Assembly (NCBI RefSeq): GCF_900116605.1
Contig: NZ_FPBC01000013.1
Location: forward strand, 1 to 64,000
DNA length: 64,000 bases
DNA from: Pseudomonas marincola
Lineage (GTDB): Bacteria; Pseudomonadota; Gammaproteobacteria; Pseudomonadales; Pseudomonadaceae
Reading direction: 5' to 3'
Under the pieces are notes generated by a model, which searched no databases, had not been told where the DNA came from, and saw only the letters and a list, made by a program, of their open reading frames with translations. Positions 38,814-48,400 of this stretch are shown here, piece after piece. Made by a program: the position numbers and the translations under genes. Position 1 is the first letter of the stretch. Each line of letters begins with the position of its first letter.

Positions 38814-38871
38814 CGAGTAATCGCCTTATGTGTGCTGTTGGCAAGCTTGGTAGCAAGGGGCATGCGTTCGA

Positions 38872-40551
38872 TTATTTCCAGATAAAGTCCCTGAGCGTAA
38901 GATTTGGATGGGACACGCTGTTGCTACCGAGCATTACCGCTGTAGCAAAGCGATGCAATTCGTTGAGCTGGGGTAGGGCGTCTCGCTCCCATTGTGCGTT
39001 GTGATCTGCTTCAAAGCCGCTGAGTAGCTCGCCAATCTTCAGCTGTAGTGCAGCTAATCCCTCCGCGACCAAGCAGTAGAGGTTCTCGCCTTCGCAATAA
39101 CCCTCATCGAGATTGCAGCAATGCACCAATGCCTTGCCGAGTTGCTGCTCGCTGTGCCATCCAGGCATGCGGATATAGCCTTCCGTGTCCTCAGAAAAGA
39201 TCACGGAAAGCTTTTTGATCACCGCGAGCGATGCTCCCTTTTTTATTGCGCCCTTGCGCTGCTCGACGACGGTGATAAATAGCTCTTGCAGCAGGTCGCC
39301 AACGACCTGCGGTGACCCCAGGTAGCCAGGCTGAGTCGACTGCAGCAGCGCCTGAGCAAAGCCATCGACTGTCGGTTCTACTGGGCCATGGATCAGTAGG
39401 TGTTCGATGAGCGAGTTGAGTAGCGCCAGATCCTCGCGTTCATCGATTGCTGTGTATTGTCCAGGGTGTCGGTTGATTTCGACCTGCCAGGCCTGCCATT
39501 CGCTGTCACAGGGCTTGAAGTGAACCCGGAAAATGCAGATCCCCGTCCAGCTGCGGTGGCAATGCAACACGCCATCTTCGTAGAAGATGAACCACTTCTC
39601 CTCCATTACAGCCGGCACGAAGCCACCGATGATTGTGGCCATCTCTTGAGGCGAGTAGCGAGTCTCTAGTGGCAAGGAGATTCGGGTGGCCGGCATGAAT
39701 CGGCTTTTCCAATCGGCCCGTCGAGCTATGGCGCGTTTCAGAGGCGGCGCGGCAGGCAGCAAGGCCAGTGCGGCCTGAAGGATGGTAAGGTCGCGCTGCT
39801 GCCCCTTGCTGTTGGTTGTTTGGGCGATCAGCGACTTGGCTTCATCTGGGGTTGCCCAGCAGAGGCGTTCGGTTTCCCGGTTGCCAAACGTGAGATCTGG
39901 TGCTCCACGGTCTGTCAGCATCAGGAAGAAACGGTTAATCGTGGTGCCGCCAGCAAATTCACCGGGTATGGCTGAGAGAATGGTGGCCTCAATGCCCATT
40001 TCTTCACGGACTTCGCGCTGTGCGGTCTGCCTTGGGCTTTCCCCTTTATCCTGGCGGCCTTTGGCAAATGTCCACACATAGCCATCGAAGTGGTTTTTCA
40101 CCTCGCGCATCAGCAGGTAGCCATTGGGATCAATCACCACACCGCCATAGGCCACGGCTTTACCGGTGCTGGCGCTTTGTTGCCAGGGGAGGCCCTCGAA
40201 GCCTTCCGGATGGGGTTCGCTGAGATCATCCGACATATCGTAGAGCGCCGACCAGACTCTGCCGTAGCGTTTGGCGCGATCTTTCCCAAGGCTAAGCGCT
40301 ACTTCGTCTTTGAAATTTGCATAGTCAATGTCCTGCGCAATGGCGCTCATCGCCTCCGCCAGGGCGGAAGCAGACGCCGTGGCTCGCCAGGGGTAGTCAG
40401 TGCCCTCATGGGCTCGGGAGGCAGAGAGCGAAGGCAGATAGTGATTGCGAAGACGGTCCAGGTCGCTGCGTGTGCGGCTGCGAATGGTCAGGTCATCGTT
40501 GGTGCCTTTCTTTACAACGGAAAAGAAACCGAATTTGGTAAACAGCCACAT
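38872..40551 (-). CDS. Three-domain protein with central Nudix hydrolase, first gene of the McrBC operon
   Basis: A 559-residue fusion. Residues 1-108 (MWLFTKFGFFSVV start, TDYPWRAT, KDEVA) match a small domain I have seen as a stand-alone protein in bacterial accessory regions. Residues 130-265 are a Nudix domain with a perfect box, from Gly165 with five residues, Glu171, seven residues, then REVREEMGI. Residues 290-559 are a third domain with a conserved HRSWTG motif (332-337), not recognised. Spacing to mcrB is 58 bases. Nudix enzymes cleave nucleoside diphosphate-X compounds. A link to modified nucleotides in defence is inference. Confidence 0.72.
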   Translation of the reverse strand: MWLFTKFGFFSVVKKGTNDDLTIRSRTRSDLDRLRNHYLPSLSASRAHEGTDYPWRATASASALAEAMSAIAQDIDYANFKDEVALSLGKDRAKRYGRVWSALYDMSDDLSEPHPEGFEGLPWQQSASTGKAVAYGGVVIDPNGYLLMREVKNHFDGYVWTFAKGRQDKGESPRQTAQREVREEMGIEATILSAIPGEFAGGTTINRFFLMLTDRGAPDLTFGNRETERLCWATPDEAKSLIAQTTNSKGQQRDLTILQAALALLPAAPPLKRAIARRADWKSRFMPATRISLPLETRYSPQEMATIIGGFVPAVMEEKWFIFYEDGVLHCHRSWTGICIFRVHFKPCDSEWQAWQVEINRHPGQYTAIDEREDLALLNSLIEHLLIHGPVEPTVDGFAQALLQSTQPGYLGSPQVVGDLLQELFITVVEQRKGAIKKGASLAVIKKLSVIFSEDTEGYIRMPGWHSEQQLGKALVHCCNLDEGYCEGENLYCLVAEGLAALQLKIGELLSGFEADHNAQWERDALPQLNELHRFATAVMLGSNSVSHPNLTLRDFIWK

Positions 40552-40656
40552 GTGCCTGCCCGTCCCTGAGTTTGTGGGTCGGGCAGTTGGCGCCCGACGA
40601 TTGCCTTAGGCTATTACGAATCAAAATGATCTGTAAATGGTACGTTCGTGATTTTT

Positions 40657-40681
40657 AATTGCGGGCGTTGTGATCGCAATT
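40657..40681. promoter_or_regulatory. Candidate operator between the Nudix and WYL genes
   Basis: An inverted repeat AATTGCG and CGCAATT with 11 bases between lies in the 165-base divergent promoter region, 35 bases before the WYL start. A TATGCT -10-like box overlaps its right edge. WYL defence regulators such as BrxR and CapW bind inverted repeats of this kind. Binding here is untested. Confidence 0.4.
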
Positions 40682-40716
40682 TATGCTGTCCAGGTTTTAA
40701 CCGCGACTAGTCCACC

Positions 40717-41601
40717 ATGACCACTGCAGCTCTCTCGCAACTAACGCAAGCCCAGCGCGATCGGCTGGCCTACCTGGAGTTGCGCCTGCGATTCGTGGGG
40801 GAGATAGGACGGCAGGACCTGATTCAGCGCTTCGGCATTCAAACGGCGGCTGCTACCCGTGACCTCGCCGCCTATCGTGAGCTCGCCGGCAATAACCTGG
40901 CCTATGACCGCAGCAGCAAAATCTACACGCCGACCAAGGAGTTCCGGCCGATCTTCACCTTCTCCGCTGACCGGGTTCTGGCCTGGCTGGCAGAGGGTTT
41001 TGGTGATGGTGAGCCGGCAAGCAGTGCGCCGGGAATCTCATGCGTAACGTCCGGGCGCCTTGCTCAGCCGGATCTGGACGCGCTGGGTATCGTGACGCGT
41101 GCCATTTACCACCGCTGCCCTCTGCGTGTGGAGTACTACTCCATAGGCAGCGGCAAGACCCAGCGGGAGATCGTGCCGTTTGCCCTCATCGACACGGGCT
41201 TGCGCTGGCACGTGCGCGGCTATGACCGCAAGCGCGGTGCGTTTCGGGATTTCGTGGTCACGCGCATCAAGCGGCCGAAGCTGCTCATAGAGTCTCCCGT
41301 CGCCGAGCACGAGCGGCCGGAGCAGGATGTCCAGTGGAGCCGGATAGTGGAGGTCGAACTGGTGCCGCACCCCGACCAGCCGTATCCGGATATCACCGCC
41401 ATGGATTACGCCATGCAAGACGGTGTGCTGCGCCTGAGGCTGCGCGGGGCTACGGCGGGTTACGTACTGCGCAAATGGAGCGTCGATTGTTCGCCGGATC
41501 ATCGGCTGCGTGATCCAGAGTACCGCCTCTGGCTGAAAGACCCCCTGCTGCTCTACGGCGTGGAAACAGCGGTGCTGGCGCCCGGTTACCGAGCGGCCTG
41601 A
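40717..41601 (+). CDS. WYL-domain transcriptional regulator (BrxR/CapW type)
   Basis: A 294-residue protein. The N-terminal winged helix-turn-helix (residues 10-75, including RQDLIQRFGIQTAAATRDL) is followed by a WYL domain (about 125-200: CPLRVEYYSIGSGKTQREIVPFALIDTGLRWHVRGY region) and a C-terminal WCX-like part. Such regulators repress BREX, CBASS and related defence operons until a ligand binds. It lies between the McrBC operon (divergent) and hsdM (downstream, same strand) and could control either or both. Confidence 0.85.
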   Translation: MTTAALSQLTQAQRDRLAYLELRLRFVGEIGRQDLIQRFGIQTAAATRDLAAYRELAGNNLAYDRSSKIYTPTKEFRPIFTFSADRVLAWLAEGFGDGEPASSAPGISCVTSGRLAQPDLDALGIVTRAIYHRCPLRVEYYSIGSGKTQREIVPFALIDTGLRWHVRGYDRKRGAFRDFVVTRIKRPKLLIESPVAEHERPEQDVQWSRIVEVELVPHPDQPYPDITAMDYAMQDGVLRLRLRGATAGYVLRKWSVDCSPDHRLRDPEYRLWLKDPLLLYGVETAVLAPGYRAA

Positions 41602-41674
41602 GCGAACGAATTACATACGCGCCGTGATGCGTTAGTCATCCGGCGACACGAAAACTGAGAGTGATTAACGTCCC

Positions 41675-43255
41675 ATGAGCAATACCAGAGATCTTGAACG
41701 CGCCGAACTGCACAAAACCATCTGGCGCATCGCCAACGACCTGCGTGGCAGCGTTGATGGCTGGGACTTCAAGACCTACGTGCTGGGCATGCTGTTCTAC
41801 CGCTTCATCTCGGAGAACCTGACCAACTACCTCAACGAACAGGAGCGCCGCGCGGGTAGTGCGGATTTTGACTACAGCGATTTGGCAGACGCCCACGCCA
41901 TTGTGGGTCGTTACGAAACGGTTCAGGAAAAGGGCTTCTACATCCTGCCGTCGCAACTGTTCGCCAATGTGCGCAAGCGCGCCCGTCGTGACCCCAACCT
42001 CAACGAAACCCTGTCGCAAGTGTTCAAGGACATTGAGGCCTCGGCGTTGGGCGCTGGTAGCGAGGACGACTTCAAGGGGTTGTTCGATGACCTGGACGTC
42101 AACAGCAGTAAGCTCGGCCCCACCGTGGCTAAGCGCAACGAAAAGTTGGTGAAGCTGCTCGACGCCATTGGCGATCTGCCGCTGGGCAACAGCTCGGGCA
42201 ATTTTGCCGACAACAGCATCGACCTGTTCGGCGATGCCTACGAATACCTAATGCAGATGTATGCCTCCACGGCCGGCAAGTCCGGTGGCGAGTTCTATAC
42301 CCCGCAGGAAGTCTCCGAACTGCTGGCCCGCATCACGGTGGTGGGCAAGAAGGAGGTCAACAAGGTTTATGACCCAGCCTGCGGCTCCGGTTCGTTGTTG
42401 CTCAGCTTTTCCAAGGTGCTGGGGCACAACAAGGTGCGCCAGGGCTTCTACGGGCAGGAAATCAACCTCACCACCTACAACCTGTGCCGGATCAACATGT
42501 TCCTGCACAACGTGAACTACGAGAAATTCAACATCGCCCACGGCGACACGCTGACCGACCCGGCGCACTGGGACGACGAGCCTTTCGAGGCCATCGTTTC
42601 CAATCCCCCGTACTCGATCAAATGGGAGGGCGATGCCAATCCGCTGCTGATCAATGACCCGCGCTTCGCTCCGGCCGGCGTGCTCGCGCCCAAGAGCAAG
42701 GCCGACCTTGCCTTCACCCTGCACATCCTGAGCTGGCTGGCGGTCAATGGCACCGCAGCGATTGTTGAGTTCCCAGGCGTGCTCTATCGCGGCGGTGCGG
42801 AAGCCAAGATTCGCAAGTACCTCATCGACAACAACTACGTCGATGCCGTCATCCAGTTGCCGCCGGACCTGTTCTTCGGCACCACCATCGCGACCTGCAT
42901 CGTCGTGCTGAAGAAGTCCAAGCGCGACAACGCCACGCTGTTCATCGACGCCTCCAGCCTGTTCGTGCGCAGCGGTAACAAGAACAAGATGTTGCTCGAT
43001 CACCAGCGGAAAATTCTCGATGCATTCACCGCTCGCGAGAACATCGACCATTTCGCACGCATGGTTGAGAACGGTGACATCGCCGCCAACGGCTACAACA
43101 TCGCCGTCTCCAGCTATGTCGAGCAGGCCGACACCAGCGAAGCGGTAGACATTCGTGAGCTCAACGAGAAACTCAGCGGCATCGTTGCCCGGCAAACGGA
43201 GCTGCGAAAGCAGATCGATGCCATCGTTGCGGATCTGGAAGGAGCCCAGGCATGA
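41675..43255 (+). CDS. hsdM: Type I restriction-modification methyltransferase subunit
   Basis: A 526-residue HsdM. The N-terminal HsdM helical domain (from IWRIANDLRG) is followed by the SAM motif DPACGSGS (233-240) and the N6-adenine catalytic motif NPPY (310-313). It methylates adenine at sites set by HsdS. It is the first gene of a four-gene operon in which every junction is a 4-base ATGA overlap. Confidence 0.95.
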   Translation: MSNTRDLERAELHKTIWRIANDLRGSVDGWDFKTYVLGMLFYRFISENLTNYLNEQERRAGSADFDYSDLADAHAIVGRYETVQEKGFYILPSQLFANVRKRARRDPNLNETLSQVFKDIEASALGAGSEDDFKGLFDDLDVNSSKLGPTVAKRNEKLVKLLDAIGDLPLGNSSGNFADNSIDLFGDAYEYLMQMYASTAGKSGGEFYTPQEVSELLARITVVGKKEVNKVYDPACGSGSLLLSFSKVLGHNKVRQGFYGQEINLTTYNLCRINMFLHNVNYEKFNIAHGDTLTDPAHWDDEPFEAIVSNPPYSIKWEGDANPLLINDPRFAPAGVLAPKSKADLAFTLHILSWLAVNGTAAIVEFPGVLYRGGAEAKIRKYLIDNNYVDAVIQLPPDLFFGTTIATCIVVLKKSKRDNATLFIDASSLFVRSGNKNKMLLDHQRKILDAFTARENIDHFARMVENGDIAANGYNIAVSSYVEQADTSEAVDIRELNEKLSGIVARQTELRKQIDAIVADLEGAQA

Positions 43256-44253
43256 GCGAGCAGCCAGCAGGGGAAATCATTCTTTACCAACGTGGCGATG
43301 CAACCGCCATCGATGTACGGCTAGACGGCGATACGGTCTGGCTGACCCAGGAGCAGATGGCGGAGCTGTTCGGCAAGGCCAAGTCGACCATCAACGAGCA
43401 CATCAAGAACGTCTTCGAGGAAGGCGAGTTGGTGCCGGAACAGGTGATGAGAAAAATCGGAATTTCCGAATTTTCTACCAAGCCGACCAACTTCTATAAC
43501 CTCGACGTCATCATCTCGGTCGGCTACCGGGTCAAGTCGCAGCAGGGCACGCGCTTCCGCATCTGGGCCACCGAGCGCTTGCGCGAATACCTGGTCAAGG
43601 GCTTCACCATGGATGACGCGCGCCTGAAGAACCTGGGCGGCGGCAGCTACTGGAAAGAACTGCTGGATCGCATCCGCGATATCCGCTCCAGCGAGAAGGT
43701 GCTCTACCGTCAGGTGCTCGACCTGTACGCCACCAGCGTGGATTACGACCCCAAGGCCGAAGCCAGCGTGGTGTTCTTCAAGGCTGTACAGAACAAGCTG
43801 CATTACGCGGCCCACGGCCAGACGGCGGCGGAAGTGGTCAGGCAGCGTGCCGATGCCGGTAAGCCCTTTATGGGCCTGCTGTCCTTCAGTGGCAAGCAGC
43901 CCACCAAGGCCGAAGTCACCAATGCCAAGAATTATCTTAACGCCGACGAGCTAAAGCGCCTGAATACGCTGGTTTCGGCCTACTTCGACGCTGCCGAGTT
44001 CCGTGCCATGAACCATGAGCCGACCTATATGAAGGACTGGCTCGCGCACTTGGAGCAACTGATCCTGGCCATGGGCGGCAAGGCCCTGGAAGGTGCCGGC
44101 AAAGTCAGCCACCAGCAGGCCATTGCTCACGCCGAAACGGAATACGCCAAGTTCCGTGCCCAGTTGGCTGAGCAGCCGAGCGAGGTGGAAACGGCCTATC
44201 TGGAAACCGTGAAGATGGTGCAGAAGAAAATCACCGGGAAGGAAAAGCCATGA
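43252..44253 (+). CDS. rhuM: RhuM-family protein inside the type I RM operon
   Basis: A 333-residue RhuM-like protein. The N-terminal DNA-binding-like part (VWLTQEQMAELFGKAKSTINEHI) is followed by the RhuM core (KPTNFYNLDVIISVGYRV, then RFRIWATERLREYLVKGF). The C-terminal half resembles a Fic/DOC-type extension. It is often found between hsdM and hsdS in RM operons; its role is not established, and regulation or protection is inferred. It overlaps both neighbours by 4 bases. Confidence 0.85.
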   Translation: MSEQPAGEIILYQRGDATAIDVRLDGDTVWLTQEQMAELFGKAKSTINEHIKNVFEEGELVPEQVMRKIGISEFSTKPTNFYNLDVIISVGYRVKSQQGTRFRIWATERLREYLVKGFTMDDARLKNLGGGSYWKELLDRIRDIRSSEKVLYRQVLDLYATSVDYDPKAEASVVFFKAVQNKLHYAAHGQTAAEVVRQRADAGKPFMGLLSFSGKQPTKAEVTNAKNYLNADELKRLNTLVSAYFDAAEFRAMNHEPTYMKDWLAHLEQLILAMGGKALEGAGKVSHQQAIAHAETEYAKFRAQLAEQPSEVETAYLETVKMVQKKITGKEKP

Positions 44254-45413
44254 GCCGGATCGATGCGTTGATCGCGGAGCTTTGCCCGGAAGGAGTGGAG
44301 TTCAAATCAATTGGCGAAATTGCCGCCGTTGGCACTGGCAGCAGTGACCGGAAAGACGCAAAAGCCGACGGTGCATTTCCGTTCTATGTGCGCTCTCAAG
44401 ACGTATTCCGTATCGACAAATACGAGTTCGACGAAGAAGCAATCCTGATCCCCGGAGAGGGTGGAATTGGCGAGATATTCCACTATGTATCCGGTAAGTA
44501 TGCTCTGCATCAGCGGGCCTACAGAATTTGCTTCAATCTGGCCGAGCTCAACACGAAGTTTGCGTACTACTACTTTGCCGTTCATTTTAAACGCTTCATC
44601 TTGTTGAAAGCAGTCAGTGCGACCGTTACTTCGATTCGTAAGCCGATGATTACTGACTTCTGTATTCCCATTCCGCCGCTCGAAGTGCAGCGCGAAATCG
44701 TGAAAGTGCTCGATACGTTTACGGAGCTTGAGGCGGAGCTTGAGGCGGAGCTTGAGGCGCGTCGCAGGCAGTACAAGTACTACCGCGACGCCTTGCTCGC
44801 TTTCAGCGATCAAGATATTCGCTGGGCCGCGATGGCCGAGCTAGGCGAGTTCATTCGGGGGCGGCGGTTTACCAAGGCTGACTACGTTGAAGACGGGGTG
44901 CCCTGTATCCACTATGGCGAGATTTACACCCGCTACGGTACGACCGCAGATACGGCCATCTCGCATGTGCGTTCGGATATGGCCGCTTCACTGCGTTATG
45001 CCAAGCCCGGTGATGTCGTGGTTACCGACGTAGGTGAAACCGTGGAAGACGTTGGCAAGGCCGTGGCCTGGGTTGGCACCGAAGATGTTGCGATCCACGA
45101 TCACTGCTACGCCTTCCGCCATTCGATGAATCCGAAGTTCGTTTCCTACTGCATGCAAACGAGCTCATTCATTGCAGAGAAGGCCAAGTATGTGGCGCGT
45201 ACCAAGGTCAACACCTTGCTGATTGGTGGTTTCTCCAAGATTCGTATCCCAGTCCCATCGCTTGAAGAGCAAGAGCGCATCGTCGCCATCCTCGACAAGT
45301 TCGATGCACTGGTAAATGACATCTCAGTCGGTCTGCCTGCCGAGATCGCCGCTCGCCGTCGGCAGTACGCCTACTACCGCGACCGTTTGCTCACATTCAA
45401 GGAAGCCGCATGA
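44250..45413 (+). CDS. hsdS: Type I restriction-modification specificity subunit
   Basis: A 387-residue HsdS with two target-recognition domains (about 15-150 and 190-345), each followed by a conserved helix. The first helix holds a 12-base repeat that encodes Glu-Leu-Glu-Ala three times. Both helices end in closely matching segments (RRRQYKYYRDALLAF at about 171-185 and RRRQYAYYRDRLLTF at the C-terminus), the usual symmetric layout. It overlaps rhuM and hsdR by 4 bases each. Confidence 0.93.
   Translation: MSRIDALIAELCPEGVEFKSIGEIAAVGTGSSDRKDAKADGAFPFYVRSQDVFRIDKYEFDEEAILIPGEGGIGEIFHYVSGKYALHQRAYRICFNLAELNTKFAYYYFAVHFKRFILLKAVSATVTSIRKPMITDFCIPIPPLEVQREIVKVLDTFTELEAELEAELEARRRQYKYYRDALLAFSDQDIRWAAMAELGEFIRGRRFTKADYVEDGVPCIHYGEIYTRYGTTADTAISHVRSDMAASLRYAKPGDVVVTDVGETVEDVGKAVAWVGTEDVAIHDHCYAFRHSMNPKFVSYCMQTSSFIAEKAKYVARTKVNTLLIGGFSKIRIPVPSLEEQERIVAILDKFDALVNDISVGLPAEIAARRRQYAYYRDRLLTFKEAA
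44724..44759 (+). repeat. Triple 12-bp repeat in the hsdS central spacer
   Basis: Three perfect tandem copies of GAGCTTGAGGCG, in frame, encode residues 159-170 of HsdS. A four-residue repeat here is the EcoR124 arrangement (TAEL twice versus three times), where copy number sets the spacer length of the DNA target. Confidence 0.9.
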
Positions 45414-48400
45414 GCATTGAGATCCAGCCCTACCGCTACGAGGCCATTGCACTCTCCAACGAGAGCACCGTGGTGGCCGAGTTTCTGCCGGATGCGCTGG
45501 GTGTGCGCGAGACCGGCTACCAGAGCGAGGCGGCGCTGGAGAGTGCTTTTGTCGAACAACTGCAGCGGCAGGCCTACGAGTACCTGCCGATCAGTTCGGA
45601 GGCCGAGCTGGTCGCCAACCTGCGGGCCAGGCTGGAGCAGCTCAACAAGATCGAGTTTTCTGACAACGAGTGGCAGGGCTTCTTCGCCACCTGCATTGCG
45701 GGCACCAATGACGGCATTCTGGAAAAAACCGCGCGCCTGCAGGAGGATCACGTCCAGGTCTTGAAGCGCGATGATGGTAGCAGCAAGAACATTTATCTGA
45801 TCGACAAGGCCAATATCCACAACAACGTCTTGCAGGTGATCAACCAGTATGAAACGCCGACCGGCGAGCACGGCGGCAAGCACGCCACGCGCTTCGATGT
45901 AACGGTGCTGGTCAACGGCCTGCCGATGGTGCATATCGAGCTCAAGCGCCGTGGCGTGGACATCCGCGAAGCCTTCAACCAGATCAACCGTTACCAGCGC
46001 GACAGCTTCTGGGCAGGCTGCGGTTTGTTCGAGTACGTGCAGCTGTTTGTGATCAGCAATGGCACGCTGACCAAGTACTACAGCAACACTGTGCGTGACG
46101 GGCACTTGAAGGAGCAGTCCGGCAAACGCAGTAAAAGCAAAGCTTCCAATAGCTTTTCCTTCACCAGTTGGTGGGCCGACGCGCGCAACCAGCCCATCAC
46201 CGAGTTGGTGGGCTTTACCAAGACCTTCTTTGCCAAGCATTCATTGCTGAACGTACTGACCAAGTACTGCGTGTTCGATGTGGATCGCAAGCTGCTGGTG
46301 ATGCGCCCCTACCAGATCGTGGCCGCCGAGCGCATCCTCCAGCGCATTGCCACCTCCACCAACCACCGGCAATTGGGAACGCTGGCGGCGGGTGGTTATA
46401 TCTGGCACACCACGGGCTCTGGCAAGACGCTGACCAGCTTCAAGGCCGCCCAGCTTGCCCGTGGTTTGCCGGACATCGACAAGGTGTTGTTCGTGGTCGA
46501 TCGCAAGGATCTGGACTACCAGACCATGCGCGAATACGAGCGCTTCGAGAAAGGCGCGGCCAACTCCAATACCTCGACCTCGGTGCTGCAGAAGCAGCTG
46601 GAAGACCCGAACGCGCGGATCATCATCACCACCATTCAGAAGCTCTCGCGCTTCGTGGCCAAGAACAAGAAGCACCCGGTGTACGACGCGCATGTGGTGG
46701 TGATTTTCGACGAGTGCCACCGCAGCCAGTTCGGCGACATGCACAGCGAAATCACCCGTGTGTTCAAGCGCTATCATCTGTTCGGTTTCACCGGCACGCC
46801 GATCTTTGCGAAGAACTCGGGAACCGGCGGCAACCCGTTGCGCCGCACCACCGAGCAGGCCTTTGGCGACAAGCTGCACACCTACACCATCGTCGATGCG
46901 ATCAACGACAAGAACGTGCTGCCGTTTCGTATCGACTACATCAACACCCTCAAGATGCAGGCGCGGATCAAGGACAAGCAGGTCTCGGCCATCGACACCG
47001 AACGTGCCCTGCTGGCGCCGGAGCGTATCAGCCAGATCGTCGGTTATATCCGCGAGCATTTTGATCAGAAGACCAAGCGCGCCAGCACCTATCGCCATGA
47101 CGGCAAGCGAGTGGCGGGCTTCAACTCGCTGTTTGCCTGTGCCTCGATTGATGCGGCCAAGCGTTACTACGCGGAACTTGCCGCGCAGCAGCAGGCGCTG
47201 CCCGAGGCCCAGCGCCTCAAGGTTGGGCTGATCTACAGCTTTGCTGCCAACGAGGACGACGAAGACGGCCTGCTCGGCGAAGAGGAGTTCGAGGCCGAGG
47301 GGCTGGATCAGAGCTCGCAGGATTTTCTGGATGCCGCGATCAAGGATTACAACGCTCTATTCGCCACCAGCTTCGACACCTCGGCGGACAAGTTTCAGAA
47401 CTACTACAAGGATCTGTCGCAGCGCCTGAAGAAGCGCGAGCTGGACCTGGTCATCGTGGTCAACATGTTCCTGACCGGGTTCGACGCCACCACGCTGAAC
47501 ACGCTGTGGGTGGACAAGAACCTCAAGGCGCATGGCCTGATCCAGGCGTATTCGCGCACCAACCGCATCCTCAACTCGGTCAAGACCTACGGCAACATCG
47601 TTTCCTTCCGCAATCTGGAGCAGGAAACCAACGATGCGCTGGCCCTGTTCGGCAATAAGGACGCCAAGGGCATCGTGCTGCTGAAGCCTTACGCCGAGTA
47701 TTACGCTGAATACCAGGCGCGCGTCGGCGAGCTGCTCGACAAATTCCCGCTGGGGCAGGCCATCGTCGGCGAAGCGGCGCAGAAGGCATTCATCAAGCTG
47801 TTTGGTTCGATCCTGCGGCTGAAAAATATCCTGACGGCCTTCGACGATTTTGCCGGGAACGAGATTCTCAGCGAGCGGCAGTACCAGGATTACCAGAGCG
47901 TCTATCTGAACCTGTATGCCGAGTTCCGCACCACGTCCGAGGCGGAGAAGGAGTCGATCAACGACGACGTGGTCTTCGAGATCGAGCTGATCAAGCAGGT
48001 GGAAATCAACGTCGATTACATCCTGCTGCTGGTCGAGCAGTACCTAAAGAAAAAGGGCTCGGGCGAAGACAAGGAAATTCGCGCCACCATCGAACGCGCC
48101 ATTAACGCCAGCCCCAGCCTGCGCAACAAGAAGGATCTTATCGTTCAGTTCGTGGAGTCGGTGAACACCAGGGCCAAGGTGGACGCCCAATGGCAGAGCT
48201 TTATGGCGGCCAAGAAGACCGAGGAGCTGGAGCGCATCATCACGGAGGAAAACCTCAACGGCGAAGCGGCGCGCGAGTTCGTTGAACAGGCGTTCCGTGA
48301 CGGCTCCATCCCCACGGCCGGCACGGCTATCACCAAGATTCTGCCGCCGGTATCGCGGTTCTCGCAGGGCAATGGTCATGCAGCCAAGAAACAGACAGTG

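Noticed and set aside
40717-41601. BREX system suggested by the WYL regulator
   Set aside because: No pglZ, brxA/B/C/L or pglX genes are present; the neighbours are McrBC and type I RM.
42248-47098. Minus-strand frames of about 285-315 codons opposite hsdM and hsdR
   Set aside because: Antisense shadows; the plus strand carries full motif sets with overlapping starts.
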